This document shows positions 23,566-36,850 of a stretch of DNA of 64,000 bases, piece by piece (positions within the stretch are counted from its first letter, which is position 1; each line of letters begins with the position of its first letter). The notes below the pieces were generated by a model. That model made no database searches. It was not told where the DNA came from and was given only the letters and a program-made list of their open reading frames with translations. A program made the position numbers and the translations under genes. Location of the stretch: the NCBI GenBank assembly GCA_007258455.2, contig VDFB02321261.1:62001-126000 (forward strand), read 5' to 3'. Source of the stretch: Sequoia sempervirens (lineage: Eukaryota; Streptophyta; Pinopsida; Cupressales; Cupressaceae).

Positions 23566-24319
23566 CGTTTTGTGATGTGATGTTTTGTAATGTGTGCTTT
23601 ATGCTATGGTCATATTTGATACTTAAAAATCATCGGGGATGATTTACAAGAGGGGGAATATGTTACACCTCGTGTGTTATTACCTATTTACTATTACCTT
23701 GTTTGGTAAATTGTTTAAATAAATGTGAATGTTTTTTATATATATGAATTTTGATGAAATATGATGAATGAATCTTTAATTCTATTTAATGTTTTATGAT
23801 GATTTTGTATATGAAATATATGTGAAGCATATGAATGTATTGATTCGGCTAACTACTGATATGGTGCGCTAAGTTGAATGTAGGAATAGGTTCAAGCCTC
23901 TAGAAGAGAGGGGAAGTATAACATAGGAGAAGAACTTGGTTTGGTAACTTTTAATTCAGTCTTACAAAGAATTCGCACACTCACGCCCTAGTTGCCCTTA
24001 GTTGAGTCAAGACAGTTAGGTAGATGGTAAGTGATCCTCAGTCTAGTTGTGTATGTTTATATTGATTTGCGATCTTGTTAAATGAATATTTGAAATGAGG
24101 TATGTGATGAAGTCTTGATGTTAAGTGGAAATCCTTCCTTGTGTGTTTATTGTTATGACGATGGGATATATGCATAAAATGTGTATATATGTATATACGT
24201 GCGTGTCTATGGTAAACTCAACATATGAGTGAATATGTACATGAGTATATGTAGGTAGACGTAACTACGCATGCTCATGGACGGACTACCCATATGCATG
24301 AGAATACCAATTGGACTGT

Positions 24320-24620
24320 GACATATATATATATATATATATGCATATATATATATATATGTATGCATATATATATATATATATGCATATATATACATTC
24401 CATGTATATATGTCGATTGATGGAATTGTGTATATGAGTGTTTTTATAAAGATATTGAAATGGTATTGCGTATATGTATATATGTAGTATATATATATTA
24501 ATATATATATGTAAATTAATATAGTAACATTTATTAATATATTTATTTATATATAATCGTGTATATATATATACACACACACATAATATTATTCTTTATA
24601 TATATATATATATGTTTATT
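24320..24620. repeat. AT microsatellite with ATGCAT interruptions
   Basis: Long (TA)n runs are regularly broken by GCAT or GTATGCAT, followed by further TA and a short (AC)n tract near 24572. It lies inside the 3' LTR. Open frames rich in Tyr/Ile on the minus strand come from this repeat. Confidence 0.95.
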
Positions 24621-24965
24621 AATTAAATGTATTTGATAACTTTATGAAATGATATATATATAAATATAAATTATTGTGATAATTTCCAAGTGCATAACAT
24701 AGTGCTATTATTAAGTGAAGCGTTGGATAGAATAAAGTGAATAAGTTATGAGTGGCACAGCCTTTAAAGGAATATAAACCAGCGCATAAAGTATGTGAGA
24801 CCAAGTCAAGCCAAAGAATGAAGCACCCATGAGTTCATACGCTGCTGTGTAAACATTTGAAGGGAAGTGAATACTATTTTATATGCCATGTGAATCAGTC
24901 AAACCTCCGCTATAAACTTGGGCACCAATATATGAATGTGGCGCCATATTAGCAAGTTTTTGGAC

Positions 24966-25042
24966 TGCTTAAGAGGTCTTCAAAATACACATAAGTCTGT
25001 AAAATGCTTAAGAGGTCTTCAAAATATGCATAAGTCTGTAAA
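24966..25042 (+). repeat. 38-bp direct repeat in the LTR U3
   Basis: Two units starting TGCTTAAGAGGTCTTCAAAA (24966-25003 and 25005-25042) lie about 230 bases upstream of the LTR TATA box, a usual place for U3 enhancer repeats. Confidence 0.85.
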
Positions 25043-25273
25043 TAGTATAGAGACTCAGTCAAGAGCAAACTTGGCAGCATTTTGTAAAGGAATTCAAATT
25101 AGGAAACTTGTTTAGAGCTTGTTGTCCCTTATAACAAGTCGACTCAGCCATTTAAATGGTGAGGACTATTATGTGTTGCAAACCTGTGAGTTAGCTTGGT
25201 GAGTCGTTGCATGAGGATAGAAAGGTGGCATAAATAGTAACTTGTTTGTAGCCTTTGGTTGCTCACAAATTGG

Positions 25274-25282
25274 TATAAATAG
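25274..25282 (+). promoter_or_regulatory. LTR TATA box
   Basis: TATAAATAG, good match to the plant consensus, in the gypsy 3' LTR. Confidence 0.6.
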
Positions 25283-25700
25283 AGGTACTCATTCTACCAA
25301 ATGCATCACTTGTCAATCTGATTTCTTTGTGTTATTCTACTGCAAATTTGGTGCAAAGTGGGTTGTGAGGTTGAGAGTTGTTTTATTGTTTTATATTGTT
25401 TTGTTGAGAGATTTAGAGAAAAGCTAGTAGAGGAATTTGGGTTGTTCATAGTGGAAGTTGCAAGCGAACTTGAGCCAATAAGCTAGGAGAGAGGAATATT
25501 CAGTTGGAGCTTTAATTAGGCATGTTGAATTCTATCCTTTTGTTATTATGCTGGAAAGATTGTTTATTATATTTCCATGTTGAAAAGACTTTGTGTGTTT
25601 AGATGATTGCAAGTCTTTTGAAAATACTTGATTGTTTCTTGTACTGGGAACCCCTTTCTTTTGGGTTTATATGTATAAATTTATTTATACCATAATGGGT

Positions 25701-28248
25701 TTTATTCGATTATAAATACTATTTATACTATACGTAGATTGTTGGTACTATACGAAGTATAACAATACTCTAAGTGCGTAGCATAAGATAGAGTTGTTTT
25801 GAGATACTTGATTACTAAGTCAGTTAATTTAAGTCAATGAGAAGGTTATTCCCGGGGTTAGGATAATCCACGGGAAAGGGAATAACCTAGAATAGAATAC
25901 CAATGGTCAATACAAATCGAGCAATTGTGGTGGTGAATATAGATGACCCTCACTCGAAGTACTGGGTGTTGAATCTTTGGCCAAAGTAGTGTAGGTAGCC
26001 ACTGTCTACACTGTCAATTCATTGTGATCCAAGTACATACTAGGTTGAGAATATCATAGAAATAGAGGCTAACTTTATGGTAAGCTCTAGATATGTAGGA
26101 CACATCACTATGTTTAGGAATGGCTATTTGAAGGATGAGGTTACCAAACCAATCTCTTCGTCGAAGGGAGGACCATCTTACCAAGTTTGGTAGATGTGCG
26201 GGGGACCGCAGTTAGTCCATGGTTGGTGGAAAAGCGCTTGAGTAATGCTTCTCCTCATGCAATTGGCAGCCAAGATTTGGGAGGACATTTTGGACCAATT
26301 GTATTTCTAGTTCATGTGAGCTTGTTGAAGCTATGTATGTATTCATGTGTCCATCTATATGAAAATTGTAAATGTGAAATGCTATCTTGAATATATTTAT
26401 GTAAAGTGAAATCATACTTATATTATTGAAAAGATTCTTTGATTATGCAATAGAAAAGTTTGGAAAGGTTATTTTTCAAATCATGCATTTATTATTGGAA
26501 AGAAAAGAAATTTTTAAGTGCTCTTGTTGATAGATGCATAAACTATTCACTTGTGGGTAAAACTTAGAAAAATTACTAAATAGAACAATGGGCATGTTAC
26601 ACTTGTAAACACATCTTCTTACAATAGAAAAGTACCCATGTTTTAGCTTATAGTTGCTACAAATTCTGAGTGGCTTCATTGATTGCATGTCTGAGTATAA
26701 CAATCAGATGGCTGTTATATTTCAGAGATGTTTTTCCTTGTGATGGTTTCTTGGCAAATGTATTGTCCATCTGCTTGAGCTATGTGTATTGCAACTAATC
26801 AAGTTTTTATTCTAAATACTCTTGTTTCTAATTTACAACTCTCCTAAGCATATGGCCAATAATGTTTAATTTTGGCGTACTTTTCTTCTCCCACACTTGA
26901 TTGGTGTAGCCATACCTTAGTCTTCTTTGTATTCTAGACCTGCTCCTATGTGGCTATTTTAAGATTTCCTCTTTATCCATGAAAGTTGGTACTGTGAATT
27001 TTGCAAAACAATTATTGTATGCTTCTTGTTTTGATTTGTCTTTAGACAATGATGCTGTGAAAAGTAAGCATTGATTTAATTCATTCTCCAATTAGTAATA
27101 AGTTATTAACCCTACTATTACTTTGTGAACCTCAACAATTGAATGATGAACATCATTTGGGATGATGTATTATTTCTTGTTTATCAACAATTTGTCAAAG
27201 CAATAGTTGTGAATGATTGGGGTTCTGAGATCTGACATTGTTTGGTATTAAATTCACATGACTATACGTTGGCCAAGCTGAAGAGTGGGAATGCAATTTG
27301 TACTTGGCCATTATTTTGTATGAACTTGAAATAAACTTGATGAATATAGAATTAAAATTATATAAACAACACTCTTCTCTCAAGGTGAACAAGGTAGCTG
27401 GTACGTTACCAATGCTTTATGATAAAACACAACATTGTTCTAAAGTGAATGCCATCAACATAAAGGTTTCATAAAATGTGTATTTGGTATATATATTTTT
27501 AAATAAAATTATAAATATGAGAAAGCTGATACCTTTTAAGCTTGGCCATGCAAAGTCAGCTTACTTGGTACTTGGAGGAAAACTCGGGATTGATTTGCTA
27601 AGGATTTTCTCTAAGTTAGTGGTATGACATTTTTTTTGGGGTTGGATATGCTTTGGGTATGTACATACAAAAAAATCTACAATATAATAATTATATAAAT
27701 CATTTAGCTGAAATCAGAAAAAACAAAAAATAAATTTAGATAACCACATAACACTCATATAATAAACAAAACAACCATAAAGCTGTAACCCCCTTTTTGT
27801 GGACAAGCCACAAAACCACCTGACAGACATACAAATCCTCAAAACTAAAAGAAAAATAAGAGTGAGAGAGCACCACAACATTGTTAAGTAATTGAATCTC
27901 TCTGAGCTAAAAACAGAAGCATGATTATGGCACACTCACAGTGGCAAAAGATTTTGTGCACTAGTATCACATAAATTGCTAGTTTATGATTGCATGCACA
28001 ATGGCTCTCTGAAGTCTTTCCTCTTTATCTGTAATTCCAAAATCCAAGGGAAAACACTCGCTCAACTAGAAAACCTGATTTGGCATTACCTTAGGCACAA
28101 TGGGTTTATCTAGTTAATAGGACATACATAGAGCCATGCGGAATAGTCAACCTAGGAGGCAAATTAAGACAAATAATAAAAAAATAAAAGCTGCCTTTTT
28201 CAGATTGGTTCATATTGGGTTCTGACTGGGTTTTCCCTACAGCGGACT
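25701..28248. other. no gene recognised
   Basis: May include the end of the gypsy LTR (to about 26300) and then AT-rich DNA. No open frame resembles a protein, and no tRNA, PBS or target duplication was seen. Confidence 0.3.
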
Positions 28249-28729
28249 TGTTGAAAAGTGATGCATGAGTAGCGGACTCGACATACAATTGGACTTTACC
28301 TTTCATGCAGATTCGTAGATTAGTTAGTCAGTTTTTATTTGTAGTTTGGATCTTTATATAGTTTAGAGAGCAGTTAACAAACTCTGTTTTTTATCGTCAA
28401 GTTGCCAGTCTTCCAGTGCAATATATAATGCATGTCAAATGCCAGTCTTCCAGTGCACTATATAATGCATGTCAAATGCATGCTTTGTTTTTTATGTTTT
28501 GATTCTATTTTTACATGCTGCGATCTATGCAACAATGTAGTTCTTTTTTATAAAAGCATCAATAATAAATACACTATTACTGCCTGCAAATACAGAATTG
28601 TGTGCTCTGTTTTTTCTGAGATAATTGTTTTGGTTCGCTGCTGTCATAATTTGCTGCTGTTATTGTTTTATTTGCTGTTTATCTTTTTAACCCAACGGAT
28701 CAAGAATAAGGCTTGTTTTAGATTGTACA
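28249..28729 (+). repeat. copia II 5' LTR
   Basis: 481 bp, TG...CA. It contains a 37-bp tandem duplication (28404-28440 and 28441-28477, starting GCCAGTCTTCCAGTGCA) that the 3' LTR does not have. Confidence 0.88.
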
Positions 28730-28731
28730 TT

Positions 28732-28743
28732 TAGTATCAGAGC
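28732..28743 (+). other. copia II primer binding site
   Basis: TAGTATCAGAGC, the initiator-Met-tRNA PBS with one change, a few bases after the LTR. Confidence 0.85.
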
Positions 28744-28764
28744 AGGTTTTTTTTTTTGGGAATC

Positions 28765-31700
28765 ATGTCAGGTCTAAACTCTTTGCCAATTCTTGAATTC
28801 AATGCAAGTGACTATGAATATTGGTGCATCAAGAAGATGACTGTTTTGATAGGGAAAGATTTGTGGGAGAATTTAGAAACGGGTTATGAAGAACCAATAG
28901 ATTGGAGTACTCTTGGAACCAATGAAAGAACAACTAAGGAGGCTAAAAAGAATTCTCAAGCCTTATTTCATATTCAAACAGCCCTTGATAAGAGCTTATT
29001 TCCGAGGATTGCAAGAGCAAAGTCAGCCGTAGATCCTTGAAAGACTCTATATGAAGCTTACCAGGGCAGTGACTAGGTCAAGGTGGTCAAGCTGCAGTAG
29101 TTGAAGAGAGACTTTGAAAATTTGAAGATGCAAGCAATTGAGAAAGTAAGTGATTATTGTGTAAGAGTCAATGACGTGGTTAATAAAATGGCCACTCTAG
29201 GAGAATAGTAAGCAATGAGGTTGTAATAAAAAGGTATTGAGGTCTCTAACATCAAAATGGAACCATGTTGCTATAATCATTGAAGAAAGAAAAGATTTTT
29301 CTACCGTTCAATTTGATCAACTAGTTGGATCTCTAATGTCTCATGAAGATAGATTGAGAGATTCATTTGGGCAGAACGATGAGAAAGCTTTTTCCTCCAA
29401 ATTGCAAATTAAAAAGAAAGAAGATACAAATAGTAGCACCACAAGCAACCAAGGCCAAGGAAGAGGTCAAAATCAAAATTCTTCAGAAGGAAATAGAGTA
29501 AGAGGTGGTTCAAGAGGAAGAGGTAGAGGCGTAATTGATAAGAGAAATACCCAAGGTTACCATTGTAATAGGTATGGGCACTTTGAAATAGAATATAGTT
29601 TAAAAGAAGGTAATAATGTTAAAAGTGTTCATTATGCTCAAGAGGGTTATGAGGCTCCTCCAAATAATTTATTTTTATCTTATGGCAAAGCTGAAAATGA
29701 TACTAAAGATGTTTGCTATTTAGATTTGGGATGTTCTAACCACATGTCAGGGAATGAGAAGCTTTTTTCTATAATGGATGAAAGTTTCAAATCTAAGATC
29801 AAGCTTGGTGATGAGAAAACATTAGAGGTTGCTGCAACAGGAGCTATGGAAGTCCCTACTAAAGAAGGTATGAAAAGTGTTAAGGACATATATTACAATC
29901 CATAATTAAAGCATAATCTATTGAGTGTTGGGAAATTGTGTGAGAAAAATTACAAGGTGGTGTTTGAAAATCAGCAATGCATAATTTATGATAATAATTA
30001 AGGCAATAGGGTGGTTACAATTGTACCTATTCAAAGAATAGGAGGTTCCCATTGAAGTTTGGAGAACATAGTGGCAATCTTGCTAATATGGCATATAAGC
30101 ACAAAAGTTGGTTGTGGCATCTCAAGTATGGGCATTTAAATAGTTTGAAAATTCTAACATCAACAACATTAGTTTCTAGTTTGCCTAAGGTTGGAGAACA
30201 TAGAGAAGTTTGTGAAGGATGTGCTAAAAAAATATGCAAGAGAGAAATTTCCAAAAGGAAATGCATGGGTGTCCCATTATCCACTTCAATTAGTTCATTC
30301 AGACACTTGTGGTCCTATGCAGCCAAAGAGTTTGGGTAAGTCATGATATTTCATTACTTTTATTGATGATTACTCACGAAAGTGTTGGGTTTATTTTTTG
30401 AAGACTAAGGATGAAGCCCTTGAGACATTCAAGAGGTTTAGAGCCCTTGTGGAAAAGGAAAAAGGGTGTAGTATCAAATTCTTGAGTACTGATTATGGAC
30501 GAGAATTTTGTTCAAGAGATTTTCAGAATTATTGTGATATGTATGGCATCAAAAGACAACTCACCATTACTTACACACCTCAACAAAATGGAGTAGTTGA
30601 AAAGAAAAACCTTACAGTGGTGGAAACGGCAAGTATGCTACAGACCAAGGGACTAAGCAATTCTTTTTGGGGTGATGGAGTTGCTACAACAATATACATT
30701 CTCAATTGGAGTCCCACCAATGCACTTGATATGATGACACCATACAAAGCCTGGTATTAAAAAAAACCTAGTGTTCAACATTTGAAAGTTTTTAGGTGTT
30801 TAGCGTATGTTCATATAGCTGAATAAAAGAGGCAAAAGTTAGATCCAAAAAGTGAATCATGTATTTTCGTTGGATATAGTGAGCAAAGCAAGGTTTATAG
30901 GTTGTACAATCCTCTCACCCATAGCATTGTTATCTCTAGAGATGTGACTTTTGATGAAGGGGGAGTTTATGGTCATCAAAAAGGCCATATTAAGATGTCA
31001 AAATCTGTTTTGAATGATGGTATTATTGATGAAATTGATCACGAGGAGCCCACTAACATTTCAGTTCCAAGAGCTACAAGTCCACCAAGTAGCCCCTCTT
31101 CAATTCCAAGTGCAAGTCCAGCTTCAAGTCCAAGTTCTACAAGGAAGGTAAAAAGAAGCTTAAGTGACATTTACCAAAGGAGTACAAATCAAGCACATGA
31201 AGAAAATCCAAGAGGTGAGATAATAAATTTTGCTTTACTTTGCAAGGCTGATTTTGAACCATCATGTTTTGAAGATGCAAGTACTAATGAGGTTTGGGTG
31301 CAAGCAATGCAAGAAGAGATGGATTCTATTCACAGGAATGATACTTGGGAGCTTATAGAGCTTTTGCATAACAAGAAAAAGATTGGTACTAAATGGGTCT
31401 ACAAGAGTAAGTACAACAATGATGGGAGTGTTGAAAGACACAAGGCAAGATTGGTTGCCAAAGGCTTGACGCAGAGGTATGGGATTGATTATGAAGAGAC
31501 ATTTGCACCCGTAGCGAGACAAGAGACTATCAAAATTATGATTTCACTAGCAGCTCAAAAGAAATGGAGCATTCATCGCATGGATGTGAAAAGTGCCTTC
31601 TTTAATGGGTACTTAGAAGAGGAAGTGTATGTGGAACAGCCACAAGGTTTTGAAGTGCAAGGAAAAGAAGATCAAGTCTACAAGTTGAAGAAGGCTTTGT

Positions 31701-32780
31701 ATGGCCTCAAGTAGGCACCACGAGCATGGTATGCTAGGATTGATGGATATTTTCAGGAGAATGGGTTTCAAAGAAGTAAGAGTGAACCTACCCTTTACCA
31801 CAAACAGGAAGGTAATGATATTCTTATTGTAAGTTTGTATGTCGATGATTTGTTGTATATGGGTAGTAGTTCTAAAATGAAGGATGAATTCAAAGTTGCT
31901 ATGATGAATGAATTTGAGATGAAAGATTTAGGTCTCATGAAATATTTTTTAGGAATGAAGGTTTATCAAAGTGAGAATGAAATTTTCATTTGTCAAGCAA
32001 AGTATGCTAAAGATATGTTGAAGAAATTTGATATGGTTGATTGTAAACCAGTCTCCACTCTAGTTGCTCATGGAGTTGTGTTGTGTAGAAATGATGGTGC
32101 TGAAATAGTTGATGAGACAGCTTATAGGAGCATTGTTGGAAGTTTGATGTTTTTAACTCACACAAGACCTAATATTGCTTATTCAGTTTCACTTGTTTCA
32201 AAGTACATGACAAAACCATCTGAAATACACATGAAGGCAGCCAAGAGAATTTTGAGGTATGTGAGAGGCACTCTAGATTTTGGTATTCATTACTACACTT
32301 CTAAAAGGCTCAATCTTGTTGGTTTTAGTGATTCTGATTAGGGAGGTAGTTTGGATGACCGAAAGTCTACATCTATTAATTGCTTTTCATTTGGTTCTGG
32401 TTTGATTACTTGGAGCTCAAAGAAGCAAAGTATAGTGTCTTTTTCTTCTACGGAAGCAGAGTATGTTGTAGTCACCTCAGTTGGTACACAAGCATTATGG
32501 CTTAGAAAACTTCTTGAAAAAATTGGAGAGATGCAAGTTCAACCTACATTTTTTTTGTGATAACATTAGTGCCATCAAATTGGCCAAGAATCCAGTCCAT
32601 CACAATAGGACAAAACATTTTGATTTAAAACATCATTTTATCTGAGATTAGGTGCAAAAGAAGGCAATAAAATTGAAATACATCAGCACAAAAGAATAGT
32701 TAGCAAATATCTTTGCTAAGGCAGTTGCAAAGGATCAATTTTTGACACTCAAAGATCAGATTGTGAGCCCTCTCTGCATC
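28765..32780 (+). pseudogene. copia II gag-pol polyprotein, decayed
   Basis: Gag starts at ATG 28765 (MSGLNSLPILEFNASDYEYW). Then follow a basic Gly/Arg stretch with a damaged zinc knuckle (YHCNRYGHFEIE), protease (YLDLGCSNHMSG, Ser/Gly swap at the active site), integrase (WLWHLKYGHLNSLK; STDYGREFC; QQNGVVEKKN), RT (KWVYKSKYNNDGSVERHKA; SLYVDDLLYMGSS) and RNase H ([23 protein letters not shown]). More than ten stops break it, among them TGA 29038, a cluster at 29075-29230, TAA 29903, TAG 31712 in the invariant LKQAPRAW block, and TAG 32339. Gag and motif order resemble the TNT1/Tork type. Confidence 0.9.
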
Positions 32781-32791
32781 AAGGGGGAGTA

Positions 32792-33210
32792 TGTTGAAAA
32801 GTGATGCATGAGTAGCCGACTCAACATGCAACTGGACTTTTACCTTTCATGCAGATTCATAGATTTAGTTAGTTAGTTTTTATTTGTAGTTTGGATCTTT
32901 ATTTAGTTTAAGGAGTATTTAACAAACTCTGTTTTTTACTGTCAAGCTGCCAGTCTTCCAGCGTGGCAAAGAATGCATGCCAAGTGCATGCTTTTTTTTT
33001 TTTTATGTTTTCATTCTATTTTTAGATGCTGCACTGTGTGCAGCAATGCAGTTCTTTTTTATAAAAGCATCAATAATAAAGACATTATTACAGCCTGCAA
33101 ATACAGAATTATGTGCTCTGTTTTTCCTGAGATAATTGTTTTGGTTCTCTGCTGTCATAAATTGCTGCCGTTATTGTTATATTTGCTGTTATCTTTTTAA
33201 GCCAACGGAT
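32792..33210 (+). repeat. copia II 3' LTR (right end truncated)
   Basis: Aligns with the 5' LTR as far as CCAACGGAT at 33210, then diverges into unrelated DNA. Confidence 0.85.
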
Positions 33211-34325
33211 ACCTGGCCAAATATGGGTGCATTTGCAAGATCCTAGATGACCTTGGAGGGGATCCAAACCAAGTTCCAGACGAGGTTTAAACTGAACTTG
33301 GATCTTGGATTTTGCAGAAGAAATCAGCACCATAGGTTTTCCCTAGAGGGTGGAGTCTAACTTTTGAGTATTGTTAACATGTTTGAGATCATGTTACTAG
33401 GATTTGTGCTTGCAAGGGCTTTATATGTGATGATGTGGTTCTTATTTATTTTCAAATTTGTTGTTTTCATTCTAACCCGGTGAAACACAAAGATGCATCC
33501 TTAGCGTTGTTACCTGTCCCAGACATCCTTGTGGATGGGGGATGAAAATGGAATATTTCCTTGCGCTTAACCCACATGCAAAATAATAGGGGAATGAGGT
33601 TGCCCCTTTTCCTTGGAAATGCAAAGTTGATTTCCTGCCATCCTTGGACATGGGAATATCTTTTGAAAGTTTGGGGATGTCCAAATTGTTCTAGAAATAT
33701 TTTCATATGAAAAAATCACTTGAAAATAATAATAATGGGAGGTTAAAGAGCAGTTATCAAGTCAGGTTGCTTTAGTAGTTCTGTTGAATTTCGGTCAAAT
33801 ACAACCAGCATGAGGAGTTGAGATTTTTCAAATCATAGAATATATTAATAATTTATCATGGAAATCAGGGATGAAAGGAGTGGCTCCTTTATCCTTCAAA
33901 CAAAAGATGTTTGAACATGAGACAGGTTGCTTGGAATCATACTTGTGACAATCGAATACTTTACATGTTAAATGACTGTTTATGTGCAAAATGGTGATTA
34001 GCAATCATGTGGCATGCACTTTATCTAGACTTCTCGTCATCTCTCCACTGATCAAGGTCATATTTGATTTGATTTGCTCCTATTTATTTTGGAATTTGTA
34101 GAGAAATAGTATAGAAATTAAGATTGTGATTCTTCGTGGGTATATGTATAATCATCTCTTATCGATTATTCTCTTGGCTCTAGCCGTCATTAGTAACTCG
34201 ACTATCAGCATAATTTAGTTTTGATTTTGACTTTGTACTTAGGCTTTGTAAGCAGAAGTTTATGAATTATACTTGTAACTGCAATACCTTTGTATTTGTA
34301 TTAATCATAATGCTAAGTTATCGGT
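33211..34325. other. no gene recognised
   Basis: Bases 33475-33665 carry GGATGGGGGATG and GGGGATGTCC, reminiscent of the hAT-like small-element family, but the termini are not clear. The rest is AT-rich. Confidence 0.35.
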
Positions 34326-35837
34326 TAGGGTTGGGTTTGACGGTTCGGTTCGCGAGTTCGGGCAAATTTTTTTGGGGTTGGGTTCATTAATACAAAAATG
34401 TATAAAAGTCAGAAATATATACATATTTGCAGCAGTAATTAAGTTCAAAATACACCACCATATTAATAGTCAAATAACATAGCGAAAATACACCACCACT
34501 TTCATAGTCAAATAATAAAATATTAGTGAAACTTGAATGTCATGATATAGATTAAAGTTCAAACATAATAATGTCAAGCATAATTGGAAAACTCGGCTCG
34601 ACAAAAAACTCGCCAAGCCCAAAATTGGCGAGTCAATAAAAACTCGGAGAGAACTTGGCAAAAAACTCGGAAACTTAAAAAATTGCTAAAATTTCATTAG
34701 AAACATATTTTTTGCAAAATTCAATGACAAGATGAATCCAATGAGTCCATAAATGAGTACAAAAGTGTTTTCTATTAATTTTGGTTGACTTTAATGCAAA
34801 TTGATTACAAAATTGTATTCTCATGTGGAATCTCGATGGCTAAAAGCCTGAAAGTCTGATGCAAATTTGATATTACAATAGATAGCTGAAAATGAAAATA
34901 GTAAAACGAGAAGTAAATGCTAAATACAACATTTTAGACTTTCCTCTTCCCTAGTCTAGCAATAGCTAGGGAAGGGGTGGATGCTCTAGTTGTATCGCGG
35001 TGGCGGTGCTATTGCTGCTGGCTCCTCGGTTGGCACAAAAGGTTGTGGCTGAGGCTCGACCACCATCCTGGAAGTATCTCGCTCTGGCAATGGCTCATCC
35101 ACATCCTCATGAATGTCCTCTAACCCTTCCTGATGCACCCACATCCTCCATTGCTTGTCTATCGAAGTCAAGGATCTCGTCCACGGTAAACAACGGAGGC
35201 TGCTCATCCCACCCTTTCCAATTACTGTAAGGATCTATCTCATCTAGATCAATAGGATCTAGTGATTTTTCTTCTACTCTCTTTGTGCGCAACTGAAGGT
35301 TGTATTGCACAAAGACAAGGTCATTGAGGCCCTTTTGTGCTAACTTGTTCCTGTTCTTTGTGTGAATAGCCTCAAACAAGCTCCAATTGCGCTCACAATT
35401 GGATGCACTACAAGGCTGACATAGTATGCAGAGGGCAATTCTTTGTAGATGTGGGGCATTTCCACCCCAAGTTTTCCACCAAACCTCTGCAAAATAAATA
35501 AATATTGAAGAGTTAGGAAACAAAGTGAAAGACTCAAAATATATTTTATCAAATTATAAGATGTATGTGAAATAAACTTAAAGACTCCCAATTTTATGCT
35601 TGGTGGCTGAGTGGTTCTTCCTCTAATAGCTAGCTCTGAAGCAAAGAGATTACCCCTTCCTTCCCTGTAAATATCCAACTCGCTGACAATGAGGTCTCTC
35701 ACCTCAACCTTGGATTGCATCCTCTGAATGCATGTCGTGAGTCCCTCCATTACCTCTCCATTAGGATCATAGAAGTTGTCTGAGAAGAGATAATTAGGGT
35801 TGAGGAAGTACCTTGCTGCATGGATGGGTTGGTGGAG

Positions 35838-36850
35838 CTGATTGTTCCACCTCCTATCAACAATTTCCCATATGGGATCAAATTTGAGGCTATGCCCCAC
35901 GTAATACCTTTTGATAGCCTCTTTGGCCCTATCCATGGCCTCATAAATATATCCCATTGGGTTTTGATCACCATCTACCAAGCGGAGGACCCTAACCAAG
36001 GGCTGCGACAACTAGATTAAAAATACAAAAAAGATCAAAGCTAGAAATTTATAATGAAAGACTTAAATTAAAAAAAATATATATTATATTCAACTTGTGT
36101 TTAAAAATTAAAATCAAAGTTTTGAAGTTACCTTCATGATCTCTATAGCTCTTTGTGCAAACAAGGTGTCGAAGACTATTGTTGAAACTCTCTCTCCTTC
36201 GGGCTTCTTTGAATATGTGGAGTCATTCCATGCTTGACTCACAAATATTTGTTTTAAAGAGGCCAAAGAACCCAAATGCTTTGCAACGTTAGGAAAACCG
36301 TTGCAAACCTTGTGGCACCCTATCTCACCAAATCTTTCCCTTGCGTATGCTTTCTCATCAAATTAAGAAACCAAGGGTGATTGTAGATAAATTTTGTGAT
36401 GCTCCTTGCATCATCTACAATTGGTGCCACACAAACAAGTTTGCCTATGTCCTCCAAAAGAAGGTCAAGACAATGGGCCACACAAGGGGACCAAAAGAGT
36501 GATGGATGCTTACTCTCAAGCATTCTCCCAGCTACCACATATGCTGCTGCATTATCCTTGATGATTTGCACCACATTATCAATCCCCACCTCCATGACAA
36601 CTTCCTCCAACAATGTACACAATGTTTCTGTAGTTTTATCTTGTTGAAAGCATCCACCGATTTCAAAACACAACGTCACCTTTCAAAGCAACCAAAAAAT
36701 TAAGGATGGTGCGGTTTTTCCCATTCGTCCACCCATTGGAAAGAATGGTGCAGCCATATTTCTTCCATTCTTTCTTTTGTTCTTCCACTACATGCATTGC
36801 CCTTTCGGTTGCATTTGTGAGCATCTTGCAAGTACAAAGTAAAATAATTA
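35838..36850 (-). repeat. direct-repeat copy A inside hAT-1
   Basis: From GGGTTGGTGGAG to AAAATAATTA this segment is present again at 38980-40193 at high identity. It carries one DUF659 exon and the start of the next exon. Confidence 0.85.

Larger units (their letters stand above)
23661..25700 (+). repeat. gypsy 3' LTR (right end unresolved)
   Basis: After a purine-rich tract (AGAGGGGGAATA, ending 23660) the LTR starts TGTTACACCTCGTGTG. A TATAAATAG box at 25274-25282 marks the promoter, so U3 is about 1.6 kb long. The LTR should end a few hundred bases after that, but no second LTR exists to fix the end; 25700 is a guess. Confidence 0.6.
28249..33210 (+). mobile_element. Ty1/copia element II with two LTRs
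   Basis: 5' LTR 28249-28729 and 3' LTR 32792-33210 both start TGTTGAAAAGTGATGCATGA. Between them are a PBS, gag, protease, integrase, RT and RNase H in copia order, and a purine tract (AAGGGGGAGTA) before the 3' LTR. The 3' LTR lacks the last ~29 bases present in the 5' LTR, so its right edge is truncated and no target duplication can be read. Confidence 0.9.

Noticed and set aside
24207..24580. Tyr/Ile-rich minus-strand frames of 63 and 101 codons
   Set aside because: Direct translation of the AT microsatellite.
34986..36679. Plus-strand frames over the hAT region
   Set aside because: They are antisense shadows of the hAT transposase exons, which carry the recognisable domains.
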